Origin: Antitrichia curtipendula
Taxonomy: Eukaryota > Streptophyta > Bryopsida > Hypnales > Leucodontaceae
Assembly: GCA_951230915.1 (NCBI GenBank)
Contig: OX579641.1
Coordinates: 16,346,254 to 16,410,253, forward strand
Direction of reading: 5' to 3'
DNA length: 64,000 nt
Position numbers and translations under genes: made by a program. Positions 36,738-48,373 of the stretch are shown piece by piece. The notes under the pieces are model-generated. The model did not search any database, was not told the DNA's origin, and was given only the letters and a program-made list of their open reading frames with translations. Within the stretch, counting starts at the first letter, position 1; every line of letters begins with the position of its first letter.

Positions 36738-38192
36738 TTACCGACTGATCAGTTGGATGCTCCCCGGGCTGGTGGAATTCGGGTAACACGACATGAAGCA
36801 CTGGAACAGATCATCAGAAGCCGTCCGGCTAGTGTTGGTACTCCCCGGCAATGGTGAAGGGCAAAAGAATTGATCCAGTCCTTCACTCCGGAACAAACTG
36901 TCGTCAGGGAAACCGATGGAATCTTGAGGAGGCGGACTGGAATTGATCTGTGCAGGCATGTCCACTACCTGTTCAAAATCCTCAATCGAAACAGGAATCT
37001 CTCGGCTCGTGATATCCCTGCCGCTGGTAAACATCTCCGTCACATCTTCCAAGCTGAACGACAACGCGGAGCTTGAATCCGAGTTGTACTCCAAAACATT
37101 TGGATTGTAGTCTAAAGCATAACTCGATGTGAAAGATGGAACATTCGACACCGAGATCGAAGAGTTGCTGTGCTGTAGCATCCCCGTGACATCAGTGTTG
37201 TTCTCATACGTGAGACATCTCGAGCTTCCGCTAACATCGCTCCAGCTCGAAGCCGAAGAAGCCAAAGGCATGGACTCCGTGTTTTTGGAAGATGTCAATC
37301 TGGCGAAATCTCTCGCCCATTTGCGAATGGCTTCCTTATCGTCACTTACCGGCCTTGGCGCTTCTTGCAGAAAGCGTTGACTATCATCAAAGTTATAGGA
37401 GCCCCGCTTGGATCCGTAACAAAACATCCCCGCGTCCGCCGCGCGCGCAGCTTCCATCGCGTTATCATACTCCCCCAACGAAATTTTGTTGTTCTTCTTC
37501 CCAGGTGGGTTAAACTCCGCCACCCACTTGCCCCTGTCGTGACGATACCGCACGCCCTTCTGCTTCTTGGAAGCGCCCTGATTCGCATAATCCGTCCCTT
37601 GGAACCTCACTTCCATTGGCATCTTGCTCGCGTGCTTCCACGCCTCGCAGTTGATCATATCGAGCTGCAAAACTAACGACAGCCGCGTGTGGTCTGAGTT
37701 GCTCGAGTGGAGCTTCGAGATGTTGCGTTGGAAAAACGCGATCCACTCGGACGCGTGACGAGCGAGCGACATGACGAGATCCTCGGCGCCCGTGTCGAAG
37801 GGCAAAGGGTTCACCCATTTCACATCCTCCCCGAAGTTGCACTCGAAGATGGCGGTGAAGAAGGTCGAAGAGGAGGTTGAATACACGTAGCCTAAGCGCT
37901 TGCCATACTCTTCGATGCAGAGGGCATCGCCTTCTTTTTGTAAGCGGCTGAAACAGGAAGCGCTCTCGATCTGTTGGCCTTGAACGCACTTGGATGGGCC
38001 GACGACGGAGAGAACTTGCAGGCACTTGCGCTTCACGTCCACGCGGTAGGCGAAGTCTGGGTAGTAGGCGTTCGTGTTACGGCGGCGGTTGTCGTAGACG
38101 GAGACCTGTTGCAGGGATAAGGGTTGACGACGGAGGTCGCGGGTGACGACTTGGCAGGCACCTGCGGCAGTTTTCATCTCGGAAACGCCCAT
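36738..38192 (-). CDS. AP2/ERF-domain transcription factor, single AP2 domain, 484 aa
   Basis: A single-exon ORF with the AP2 DNA-binding domain at about residues 212-270. The first part reads KGVRYRHDRGKWVAEF, matching the usual YRG element, and is followed by SLGEYDNAMEAARAADAGMF, matching the RAYD element with the expected small, helical and acidic residues. There is one AP2 domain and no B3 domain, so it belongs to the ERF-like rather than the AP2 or RAV classes. The 211 residues before the domain are not recognised. The C-terminal third is Ser-rich and acidic (SALSFSLEDVTEMFTSGRDI), as in activation regions. The protein should act in the nucleus on GCC-box-like or related sites. The start at 38192 gives MGVSEMK; a Met five residues later is an alternative. 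Base composition is clearly richer in G+C than the flanks, as expected for a real gene. Confidence 0.92.
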   Translation of the reverse strand: MGVSEMKTAAGACQVVTRDLRRQPLSLQQVSVYDNRRRNTNAYYPDFAYRVDVKRKCLQVLSVVGPSKCVQGQQIESASCFSRLQKEGDALCIEEYGKRLGYVYSTSSSTFFTAIFECNFGEDVKWVNPLPFDTGAEDLVMSLARHASEWIAFFQRNISKLHSSNSDHTRLSLVLQLDMINCEAWKHASKMPMEVRFQGTDYANQGASKKQKGVRYRHDRGKWVAEFNPPGKKNNKISLGEYDNAMEAARAADAGMFCYGSKRGSYNFDDSQRFLQEAPRPVSDDKEAIRKWARDFARLTSSKNTESMPLASSASSWSDVSGSSRCLTYENNTDVTGMLQHSNSSISVSNVPSFTSSYALDYNPNVLEYNSDSSSALSFSLEDVTEMFTSGRDITSREIPVSIEDFEQVVDMPAQINSSPPPQDSIGFPDDSLFRSEGLDQFFCPSPLPGSTNTSRTASDDLFQCFMSCYPNSTSPGSIQLISR

Positions 38193-38970
38193 CGCTACTG
38201 CTGCTTTCTAATAACCTCTCACCAAAGCAAAGCAAAGCAAAACAAAACAAGCCCACACAAAAAAAGAAAAAAACACTCTAGAACAAAACCCCAACAGACA
38301 GAAACTACAAATTCCAAACCTACGATGCCTGCTTCGTCAACTCCACACCACAGCCGCAGGAACCCCAACCAAGGAAAACGCCATAGCCACTACTGCACTA
38401 CTCCTACTACTCTTAAAACTAACGCGACTCTTCTCTCGCTACAAACTTAAAGAACTCCCTACTTGAAACCAACGCAACCACACAACTTACACAACCCTTC
38501 GCACAAAACTCACAACCCCGCGACGGAATTCTAACTAACCCTGGTCCGCCATAGCCGCAACCAAGACGAGCGCCATAGCCAGCGAAAAGAAGGAGGTGAA
38601 CACGGCGAAGATTAATCAGAAGATGGCGCGTTCGTCGCCTAGTAGCACTCACTCACTACTACTGCAATCTTCACCGCCAGTGTGTGCTGCAAAATCTTCG
38701 CCCTGCTGGTGTGAAGAGTGATAATTGTGGGATGGTAGAACCACAAGAGGAAAGAATGGGGGAGGCAACGGAGGTGAGGGCGAGAGGAAGCGCAGGTGGG
38801 GGCGAGGACTGCTGCAGCAGGCAGCGGGTCTTTGGTCGCGTCTCCAACTTTGAGCCCCAGCTAAGTTATAAAAAAAACAAAAACTAAGTTAAAACTACTG
38901 TAGACAAACTACCGTATTTCGTTCCTTAGGTGGTCCTGGCCATATCTGGAGGAGAGTCAGCATATTGATA
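38193..38970 (-). promoter_or_regulatory. Probable promoter and 5' leader of the AP2/ERF gene
   Basis: Directly upstream of the AP2/ERF start on the - strand, less AT-rich than the distal DNA, with A/C-rich runs just before the start codon (AAGCAAAGCAAAACAAAACA on the + strand). Short ORFs here do not look coding. No TATA box position is claimed. Confidence 0.4.
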
Positions 38971-38974
38971 GTTT

Positions 38975-40165
38975 TAGTGACGGAGGTTCTTGCAACCATC
39001 TGTACTTTCAAATGGGGTTTTCATACGTAAGCTTAGTGAGCTCAAGGTTGCGAAGGACACACCAGTGCTGCCTCATGGGCTGCAAATCGAGTTTTTTACA
39101 CTGAATTGTGTTCACATCTGAGGAGCTGGCATAAAAAAAATTGGAGAAGAGGTGTCGCTAAATTTAGCTGCAGTTTTGGACACTGGTTGCTGTATATGGT
39201 GAGTGGTTTCAAAATGTGATTTTCATAAGTTAGCTCCAGGTTGCGAAAGACACGTACTGCTAAGCTCAGTACATGTGCTTAAAACTCAGGTTTTCACTCT
39301 GCTGTATTCACATTTCTCTGTAGCATGAAAAATCTGGGGGAAAGGGTTTGCTAAATTTAGCTGTAATTGTGGACACTGGTTGCTTCAGTGAGTGGTCTAT
39401 AATGTGATTTTCATAAGTAAGTTAGCTCCAGTTTGCGAAAGACACTGCTAATAAGCTCAGTACATGTGCTTAATTAAAATTCAGGTTTTTACACTGCTGT
39501 GTTCACATTTCTGTAGCATAAAAAATTGGGGGAGAGAAGAGGTTTGGCTAAATTTAGCTACAATTGCGGGACACCGGTTGCTACAGCCGTGAGTGTTCTG
39601 AGATAAGATTTTCGTTAAGTTAAGCTTAGCTCCAGGTTGCGAAAGACACTGTGAAGCTTATTAGTACATGTGCTTAAAACTCAAGTTTTTTACACTGCTG
39701 TGTTCCGTAGCAACAACAAAAATTGGGGGAGAGGTTTTGCTAAATTGCGGGACACCGGTTGCTACAGTAAGTAGTCTCACTTGTGATTTTCGTAAGCAAG
39801 TTAAGCTTAACTCCAGGTTGCGAAAGACACTGTTAAGCTTATTAGTACATGTGCTTAAAAACTCAAGATTTTTACACTGCTGTGTTCCGTAGCAACAACA
39901 AAAATTGGGGGAGAGGTTTTGCTAAATTGGGGGACACCGGTTGCTACAGTAAGTAGTCTCACTTGTGATTTTCGTAAACAAGTTAAGCTTAACTCCAGGT
40001 TGCGTAAGAACACCGCCTACTAGGTAAGCTTATTAGGTACATGTGCTTGAAATTCAGGTTCTTATACACTGTTGGGTTCCCATTTTTTTGTAGCGATAAC
40101 AGAAATTGGGGAAAAGAGTTGCTACAATTAGCTGCAATAACCTCCGGACCAGTGAATTTGGTTGC
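38975..40165. repeat. Minisatellite, about six units of 181-200 bp
   Basis: Units share GGACACYGGTTGCT (at 39178, 39371, 39569, 39750 and 39932), then CTCCAGGTTGCGAAAGACAC, TACATGTGCTTAA and TTTTACACTGCTGTGTTC. The two units spanning about 39660-40010 are the most alike (181-182 bp period). It lies within 1-2 kb upstream of the AP2/ERF gene. Confidence 0.85.
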
Positions 40166-40432
40166 ATGCGTTTCGATTCCGACAAGATTCCAGGGGAGGA
40201 TGCGGTGGGTTTCCGTCTGTTTGACTCGGTCCGACGGAACGTGTCCCTGGCTCCCTGCGACCCGTGCTCACTGCTTTTTGATGTTAAGAATTTTTTGTTT
40301 TGTTTTCTTCTTCTTCTTTTCCATCTGAGTTTCGTCTGTGATCGATCATCGGTGTGACTTTGGGATGCTGGTTTGACTGGCTGGCGGGAAGAGCGGCGTT
40401 ACTTGTATGATTCGATCTTCACTGCAACTTAA

Positions 40433-40660
40433 CCCACAAACGCCGCGCCGAGGACGTTTTCTGGGCCGATGAATGACAAAGAATCTCTCCTTGTAGGACA
40501 GAAGTGCAACTATTCATCCTCCCAATTTTTTTGTGTGAAAAGGGGAAGATCATCTACAGTAGTTTGTCTTTCAATGAGTGCCTTTGCAATATTTTAATCC
40601 AACAATTGACACGGTGACAAAACAGATGATTTCCACGGTTATGAGTCTGTCATTGAAGGG
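40433..40660. mobile_element. TTAA-type MITE (copy 3), reversed
   Basis: Preceded by TTAA (40429-40432), followed by TTAT. About 228 bp, homologous in reverse orientation to the 221-bp copies at 7977 and 35077 (shared CACGGTGAC and GATGATTTCCACGG on this strand). Confidence 0.6.
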
Positions 40661-40757
40661 TTATAAGGAGATCACCCATTTTCAACCACTCAAGCAATTA
40701 TTTTGACCCATGTGCAGCATGGAGAAGGGCACCTGGGGGGGAAAATTTTCCCATCTA

Positions 40758-41176
40758 AGGTAGAACCATCCATAACTAATTAAATAAGCAACTACAGATA
40801 TGATCTGGAGTAGTGCAAGGCAAAAACAAATATATTTCAGAGGTGCAATCAATAGAAATGACGGGGATTGCAAAAAAATTGGTAATTTTATCACTTGAAT
40901 TGAAATTACTATGAATTTTTGGGAGGCCAAAAGTGCACTGGATCCATAGCCAACGTCTAGACTCTTCCAATTCCGAAATAATTCAAGAACTAATTTTTTG
41001 ACTCGTTACTTCTACTACTTTCTTTTTCACTAGTTTAGGAGATGTGCCATAAACTTATTAGTTCCAACCTTGACTAGTTAAAAAGAAAACATTCCAAACT
41101 TCAGAAAATGTGATCGGAAATAAGTGCACCTACAAGTTGGAAATGGGTCATTGATTAGGAATGGGTGGCTCTACCT
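40758..41176. mobile_element. TA-flanked AGGTA-type MITE, 419 bp
   Basis: Flanked by TA at 40756-40757 and 41177-41178. The left end is AGGTAGAACCATCCAT; the right end is ATGGGTGGCTCTACCT. Part of its interior (about 40800-40985) recurs diverged at about 41620-41850. No coding capacity. Confidence 0.6.
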
Positions 41177-41950
41177 TACAAAATACAGATGAAGATGATT
41201 CCATATTTTTTTTTCCTAACTTTTATTCTCAAAAACAAAATTATTATGAATTTTTTTGTGAAGATTCTATTTGTCCCATCCTCAATGTATAGGCAAAGTT
41301 AACCCATTTCCAACCACAGGATGGTTACAAAACCGATGTGAGTGATCATTGTGACTTTCAATGTACATATTGTGATCATTGTAGGCTTTCAACGTACACC
41401 TCGCGGACATTTCTACCGCTTTTGTTAGTCATGTTGTACATGAGTCATCACCTACACGAGAGCTGATCGGAAATTGAGTAGCCTAAATTGCGAGAATGGG
41501 ATGTTGGTCAAAAATGGGTGATCTCCTTTAAGCCTTCAGTCATTGAAATTAGGTCAACTTGAGAATTCCTAAAAATGTGTGAATTAAGGTTAGAGTATGT
41601 TGAACTACCTAAGACTTTTGGTTGCACTATGAATCAGACCACCCATACCTAATTGCTTATGCCATTGTAGAACAGATAGTGAGCAATTGAGTGTGATGGA
41701 AACTTTTCTTGTGTAGGGAGATAAAAAATATTGTGATTGCAAAATTTTCAGAATTTTATTTGCAAAATTGAAATTCCTATGAATTTTGGGAGGCAAAAAG
41801 TGTTCTAAACCAATATTCAGCGTGTAGAATCTTGCAATTCTGCTTATAAGGGAGACTATTTACTACGCGGGCGTATAAATTTTAAAATAATACATGCCAT
41901 AATACTTAGCATTTAGCAATTGTTCCTCGTAGCCTCACATATCGTACATG

Positions 41951-42167
41951 CACTAGAAGAAACCCATGTTTTTTTTGACATGCCCAATATTTTTATGACA
42001 AATTTTTTTGGACATCTATTTTGACATCTAGCTGTTTTTATGTTGTTTATGATGTTCATTGAATGTTATTGTTGACATAAAAACAGCTAGATGTCAAAAT
42101 AGATGTCCAAAAAAATCCGTCATAAAAATACTAGGCATGCCAAAAAAAACATGGATTTCTTCTAGTG
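41951..42167. mobile_element. CACTA-type foldback MITE, 217 bp
   Basis: The ends are CACTAGAAGAAACCCATG and CATGGATTTCTTCTAGTG, flanked by the 3-bp duplication ATG (41948-41950 and 42168-42170). The arms pair over roughly 90 bp with few mismatches, leaving a loop of about 40 bp. CACTA ends with a 3-bp duplication identify the CMC/EnSpm superfamily. Non-autonomous. Confidence 0.85.
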
Positions 42168-42170
42168 ATG

Positions 42171-43845
42171 TAATTTAAACCAACCTTCCAAACGCGATTT
42201 ACAAAAAAGTTTTGCCTAGCCGAAAATAGTGGTACCCTAGAAGTTGGGGACACATCCCTAGTTGGTAATGGATGGTTTGACTCTACTACAAACTCAGTCA
42301 CTTTTCATTCTCCCAAATAGCGACAAGACATGGAGGGAGTGAAAAATGTCACAAATGACAAAATGTGGAGCCAACTTGGCTACTAACATTAGATAATTTT
42401 CAATGAGACGTGACATAGATTTGGATCTTCAAAATGAAAAATGTTGGGGTTTGCTCTAGTGTTGAGTCATGTTGAAGAATTTTTAGATTCTTTGAGAAAA
42501 TCAGCACTTTTTGATCACCATATGAATATTTTATGAATTTTCAAAGTGTTCAATATAGGTGTATTGGAAATTTGATTATAGTCATTGTGTCATGAATAAC
42601 TTAGAGGGAATTGATAGTTTGAATATATTGTGGTGGATTTTACAAAAACAAGACCCATATTGTGTGGATTTGTCTTCTTGTCTCGTATGCTCTATGCTTT
42701 GTATGAATAAGATCTCATTCATATTAACTTGGTGCTTTAATTTCTTTTAAAAAATCTTCATTTTTGAGGTAAATAATGTATTTGTACAAAAATATAAGAA
42801 AAAATATACAAAATTTCATTGGGCGTTAGTATTAAGCAAGTCAAGACATTCCCTATAAAAAAAAATGGCTAGAGGCAAAATGTATTGCACTTGTTTGCCT
42901 ACAATTCTAAGGAATTAGTCAATAAATAGGGCTTTCAATTTGCAAGCATGGATCTTCTAGCTTTCATCGCATTTGCATTAATTGCAAAACCAATTTTTAT
43001 ATAAGTCGTGTGTCTACTTCAAAGCTTACGCCACCTTTTACTATGTGAAAAGTGTCAAAATGAAAAAAGATTAAATTTTCAACCTATAACTTACACATCT
43101 TCAATAGTTCAATTATCTAAAATAGCCAAAGACATAAAAAAAATAGAGTGGAATGTTACAATATAGTTGGCTCTACCAAAATTCTCAATTTTAATTACGA
43201 AATTCATAGAATCCAAACTCCATTGAAGATGTGGAGCAAATATGGGGCTTGCAAATGGCCACCTATATGTCAAAATCCACATAGGCATAATATTGTTAAC
43301 CTTTGTTGGAGGGTCTTTTGCCTTCCCTGACATGCAATGCGCCCTCAAATTAAAGTAGAATAATCTGTTTTTGTTATGTTGCATATTTGTCTAAAATGAA
43401 AGTCTCTTTAAGATTCTTGGAAAGAAAGATACCTCTTTCTTTGGGATCTTAGAAAGAACAAAATCATCATTATATAACATTATTGGTAGGAAAGCTCATA
43501 AATAAAACAGAAACCAACAAATTACACATATCTCAACAACATTGTTTATTAAAGTTGTCTAATTTTCTACATGAGATAGCCACTCTTTATTAGAAAAATT
43601 GCCTTCAAATTTCAATAAATGGTTGAATTTAGCAATAAATGTGTTAAAAATTTAAGTAAAATAAAATGATTACTTCCTAAATCCCTTAGCAATTTTGTTA
43701 AAATTTGTTGAAAATGCTAGAAAGTATGTTATTATTATAAAAATAACAAAAATACTATTCAAAAATATAATTTTTTTGTGATATCAACCAAAGTTTGAAG
43801 TCGCCTTTAAAATAAATTCAAGACATAACATTGCATAACCACTAA
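42171..43845. other. AT-rich intergenic DNA, no gene seen
   Basis: Only short, domain-free ORFs. No confirmed repeat ends. Confidence 0.5.
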
Positions 43846-43849
43846 TTAA

Positions 43850-45700
43850 TCCCTAAAGTCCTATTGTCCCCTCCGGGAACAAAATGGATTTCACGCAAGC
43901 TATTGTGGTCTCAATATTTGTTGTGATTTTTTGAATTTCTTTGTGAAGATAGAAAAATATATAAATTTTTAAAAAATATAATTTTCATTTCAATTGGAGC
44001 CCGGGAGCAAAAGTTATGGCACAAAAAGCCTTTTTTTAGTTCAATGGGTAGAAAAAATCCTTCAAAAAGATCTAAAGTAAAAAAATTTAAAAGTTTGTTT
44101 TTCATAAATTATATTTGTTTGTCTATGGAAAGCTTTGATTCATTCCATTTGGATTTGTTACATGAAATTTATGGACAATCTTGTTTTTCAGGCAATCAGA
44201 GCATTTTCTTGAAAAATTAACTCGTAGGATTCATTTCTGACTTCAATTTTCACAATTTTTCCAAAAAAAAATTACACAAGGTTAAGATCTCTTGCTAGAT
44301 CAATCTCACCTTTGAGATTATTGTATTTCAATTCTATCTTAGAGCTATATTTACAATTTAGATTTTCCTTCAATCTTGAATCCATTTTTACTTAACAATT
44401 TTTTAATGAGTGAAAATTAAGTTTGCTTTTTATGATATTTTTTCCTAGACTCTCAACTCAATTCTGCATCATTTAAAATTATAAATTCAAAATCAGAAGA
44501 GCAAAAGTTTTAATTTCAAAAGGTTCAGAGCTCAAAAATGTAGTTGAGCAACATGCAAAAAAACTTGTTTCTTTCACTTTAACCCCTAAAGGACCAGCTT
44601 GCAGAATTTGGCAACATAAAAAAATTGAGCAGGTACATGTGGCCAAAGATTTACAAGTTTGAGGCTAAAATTTTAATAAAAGTTGTGGATGAGGAGTACC
44701 TTTCATTTGAACTAAATTTTATGACATTTGGAAATACGAGTCAAAAGTTATGGCCTAATATGTTATTTTTTTTTCTCAGCCGGGCAGTTAGGGCAGATCA
44801 GAAAAAATTACTTTTTTCAGAAACAAAAATTTGAAACTGGTTTTCCAGAGCTATCTATACGCGGAAAGCTTTTAATCATTCCATTTTGACCAATGAGTCA
44901 AAAGTTATGAGGAGTTTTAGTTTGCGGGCAGTTTTGGAACCTCTACTCTAAAATAAACTTTGAAGTCCTTTATCTTACTCAATTTTCAATATTTTTTGAA
45001 AAAAATAAAATCATAGGATGTAGATTGTTTAATACAACATTTCAACCATTGGGATTGGCATTTTTCAATTTCATATCTAAATTCTTAACAATTTAGTATT
45101 TTGAATCATTCTCTACTTCATTCTACTTACTATTTTTTTCCTATATGTTGTACAATTCCAAATGATGTGAAACTTTCAAAGCATGGAGCCAACTTGTCTA
45201 AGAAAAAGAATCCAAAGAAGCACCACCATTTTGGACATTTTTTCATAGAAAAGTGAGCTTTTGAAGTGCAGCTGCCCGGTTTTTTGCAGGGGTCAAAAAA
45301 CGATTTCAGTGATTTTGAATGCTTATATCTTGCAATCCACGTGGCGGAAACTTCTGAAATTTTTACCACATATTCTCAAGTCAGCATACTACAAGATCCT
45401 ACGGTTACATGAGTCAAAAAAAATTCAAAAATTTGGTACTTGTACTAAAAACGGCAGTTCTTGAGCATTTTCAGTGAAAACATAGTCATGGAACTTTAGG
45501 GGTTAAATGCAAATATCTTGCAATTTGCAAGGTCAAAGTTTTTGAAATTTCTTCCACACATTTTTATACTAATCTAGTACAAGATTTTATGGTAAAATAT
45601 GCTAAAAAAAAAAATTTAATTTTTCTTGCTCTTTGTTACAGAAATGGCAGTTTTGAGTGGGTTTTTTTTTATGGAAAAGAGGCCTTGGGACTTTTATGGG
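43850..45700. mobile_element. piggyBac-like MITE interrupted by a second one
   Basis: Flanked by TTAA at 43846-43849 and 45701-45704. Ends are TCCCTAAAGTCC and GGGACTTTTATGGG. It contains the element 44583-45502. Removing that element and one TTAA leaves 927 bp, against 924 bp for the uninterrupted paralogue at 10327-11250. Confidence 0.75.
44583..45502. mobile_element. piggyBac-like MITE, 920 bp, nested
   Basis: Flanked by TTAA at 44579-44582 and 45503-45506. Ends are CCCCTAAAGGACCAGC and ATGGAACTTTAGGGG. Homologous in reverse orientation to 63031-63935. The host sequence reads TTTCACTTTAA before it and TTAAATGCAAATATC after it, while the paralogue at 11050-11070 has an uninterrupted CACTTTAAATGCAAATATC. 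Confidence 0.8.
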
Positions 45701-45704
45701 TTAA

Positions 45705-47410
45705 GCTCCCTTATTTAGATTATGAAAAAGAAGATATCATCCTTTCTAAAATACCTGAGGAGGTTAAATTGTAGACTTTCAAGAACATGATTAGCTCACT
45801 CTTGCAAAGTACCATAATTTTAATCTCATTTCAAGCATGCAAAAGGTAGCCCTCTAGTATTTATAAACACTCAACTTATAAAGCAAGGTCTAATATTACT
45901 CAAATAATTAAATTTAGTGTTTACTACATTGATTGATGCAAAAATATTAGAAGTTCTTACTTTTGATGAATACTTTTATCAATTATGTTTATAGAGTCTT
46001 CTTTGAATAATATCTATGTTCTTGGTAAAAAATATTCCTTTAAAATAAAAACTTATAGCATTTTCAAACCAATTAGTATAGTAATACTAAGTTTCATTAT
46101 TAAAGTAGTTGAAATACAAACATCTACATGGCACATCAATGAGGTGGTGATGAATTCAAACCCTAATGTTGGCAGTGTGTTTACTACCATAGTCCACCCA
46201 ACTATGATGGGATCAAATGACCTCATCATCATATGAAGACGTGAGAATTTCTCAAGGGAAGGAATATGTTGGTTCTTTATAGGATCCACATCCTAATCAA
46301 GATATCAAAGATGGAATAATTTGCCATTTAAAATAAAAACACCCAAAAATGTCTGTATATCCATTCTCGACAAGTAGACTTCTATTGTTCTCAAAAGTGT
46401 CCTCCAAAGTGCAATTAAATTGTTCCCATACTTAACTATGATTAGTTGACTGTTGATTCTTTAGATTTCGGTATTGTGATCAATCTATGTGACAGTTTCA
46501 ATGCCTAAGGAATTTGACTTTGAAAATTCATAGTGATTACATGTCTTGTCCATTTTTATGTCTTTTTTATATCATGACTTTCAATTGCTAATACTACAGA
46601 AATATTTTTCTAAAAGAAAAGATACCTCCAACTATGTTGAATTTGCTGATTTTGCTGATTTTGGATGTTTCCACCTCAAGTCCACAAGGCTTAGATAGTC
46701 GAGCTGTTCCCAACAAACACTTCATTATGCCGGAGTTACCGTTCTTGTTGAACTGATTGCACCAGTACCTCACAAGTTGGGTGGACTGGAATTGTCGAGA
46801 AATTGATGAGGAATTTGATCGGGCGGGTGGGTACTACCGACGGATTGTTAACTGGACAATAGTGGGTGAACATCTATCGATTTTTTTCATCTTTAATTCA
46901 TGTTTTGGGGGCATTTTTGTCATCTATTTTTCTCACGTGAAATTTTGCCTAACAAAATCCGCGGCGGGCGGGGTGGGGCTCAGTTGAAAGGACTCCCTGT
47001 CTGAGAATTGAAGTAACTTGATGTACTTTGAGAGTTGAATGAGAGTTATGCATGACTGTAACTCGGTCGAAAAGTTAAGTAAGCTTACAGACGTCAATGT
47101 CCTTGTCACTTACACATGGAAAAAGCTGATGCCCAAGTGCATGATAATGAATGTGTGTGTGCATGTGCGTTTTCTATGAATGAGTCTGATTCTTTGGTTT
47201 CCAGCTCCTTCCTCCTCAACCCCCACCCCGGCGGGTATTGCCTTCGGGTGCGTAACCGGCCTTCGGGCATTTTCTTAGTAAAGTTCCAGCCTAGAATGGG
47301 TTTCATCATCATGAATGAGTCTGATTCAACTTTTAGAAAATGGAAAGAATGAAAGAGGAAGAGGAAGAGAGAGAAAGGAACTCTGCCAACCATCTTCACA
47401 TAGTTACTAT
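45705..47410. other. Intergenic DNA, no gene supported
   Basis: AT-rich to about 46650, then GC-richer to about 47400, with short overlapping ORFs on both strands (47106-47399) that show no domain. The phrase ATGAATGAGTCTGATTC occurs twice (near 47176 and 47311). Confidence 0.45.
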
Positions 47411-47412
47411 TA

Positions 47413-47856
47413 AGGTAAAACAGCCCATTGTGGTCAGAATTTGGAGTCTGCCCTCATGCCATTGCTGAAATTTTTTAAACTTTTTTCCACACAAAGAGAA
47501 GTTTGAAAAATAGTGAGAGCAATTGAAATTTTATTTTTCAGATAAAGTGTGAATTAATTATGTATTTTTGAAGTGATCTTCCCAACATGGTCTTCAGGCT
47601 GCCCCATAACCAATAAAAAGTGCATCTAATATGCTCATCTTAATCACCTAAAGTGGTCACAATAACTTTTAATGTGGAATGCCATTAAAAAGTCACTTCC
47701 TACAATGATTTACAGTGGAAAAATTGGGTGTTCCTAATGAGGTCACTAATCACTCTATAGGTGTCAGGTTAGATATTGATTGTGGTCTAAAAAAACCACC
47801 ATGGGTTTATGAGGTGTCCACTATGAGACATCTAACCGTAATGGGCTGGTTTACCT
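47413..47856. mobile_element. TA-flanked AGGTA-type MITE, 444 bp
   Basis: Flanked by TA at 47411-47412 and 47857-47858. The left end AGGTAAAACAGCCCATTGTG pairs with the right end (reverse complement AGGTAAACCAGCCCATTACG). Non-coding. Confidence 0.75.
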
Positions 47857-48373
47857 TAGATAGTTGGAATACATGAAGAATCTGTTCATCTAAGTTCCCA
47901 TGTGAAGATAGCATTGTTTTATCAATGAGGCAATACGGGTCTCTTTTGTGACTTTGAAGAAAGGAGATCCCGACATAGTGGACAAAAGCGTCTTATTATT
48001 ATATGGCTCCTTGGACAATTCTAATCCTTGAATTACACTAAAGATGATATTTAGTGTCTTGTACACTAAATACGAAGGCATACACTAAAAGCCAATTACC
48101 CTATGAAAGTAAGTAACATTAAATGTCAATTCAAACACTAAATGTGAACTACGGTGATTTGAGAGACTTGCCAGAAGGTTACATGTTTGAATTTAGTATT
48201 TGTGAATTTAGAAAATTCAGGAAATACATGCAAAACAATGACATTAAAAGCGTAGGAAGTTAGAAGTGATTAATTAAAAGTATACAACAAGCATTATCAA
48301 TGAAAGAGTGGTTTATAACACAAAGAAGATGGAATGTACATTGTAATTTCTGAAAATCATGGAAGTAGAAATT

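Noticed and set aside
37510..38025. 171-codon ORF inside the AP2/ERF gene in another frame
   Set aside because: Arg-rich shadow of the real gene caused by its GC-rich codon use.
45927..46105. Possible third pogo-like MITE
   Set aside because: TA flanks exist, but the ends (CATTGATTGATGC versus CTTTAATAATGAA) pair too weakly to call.
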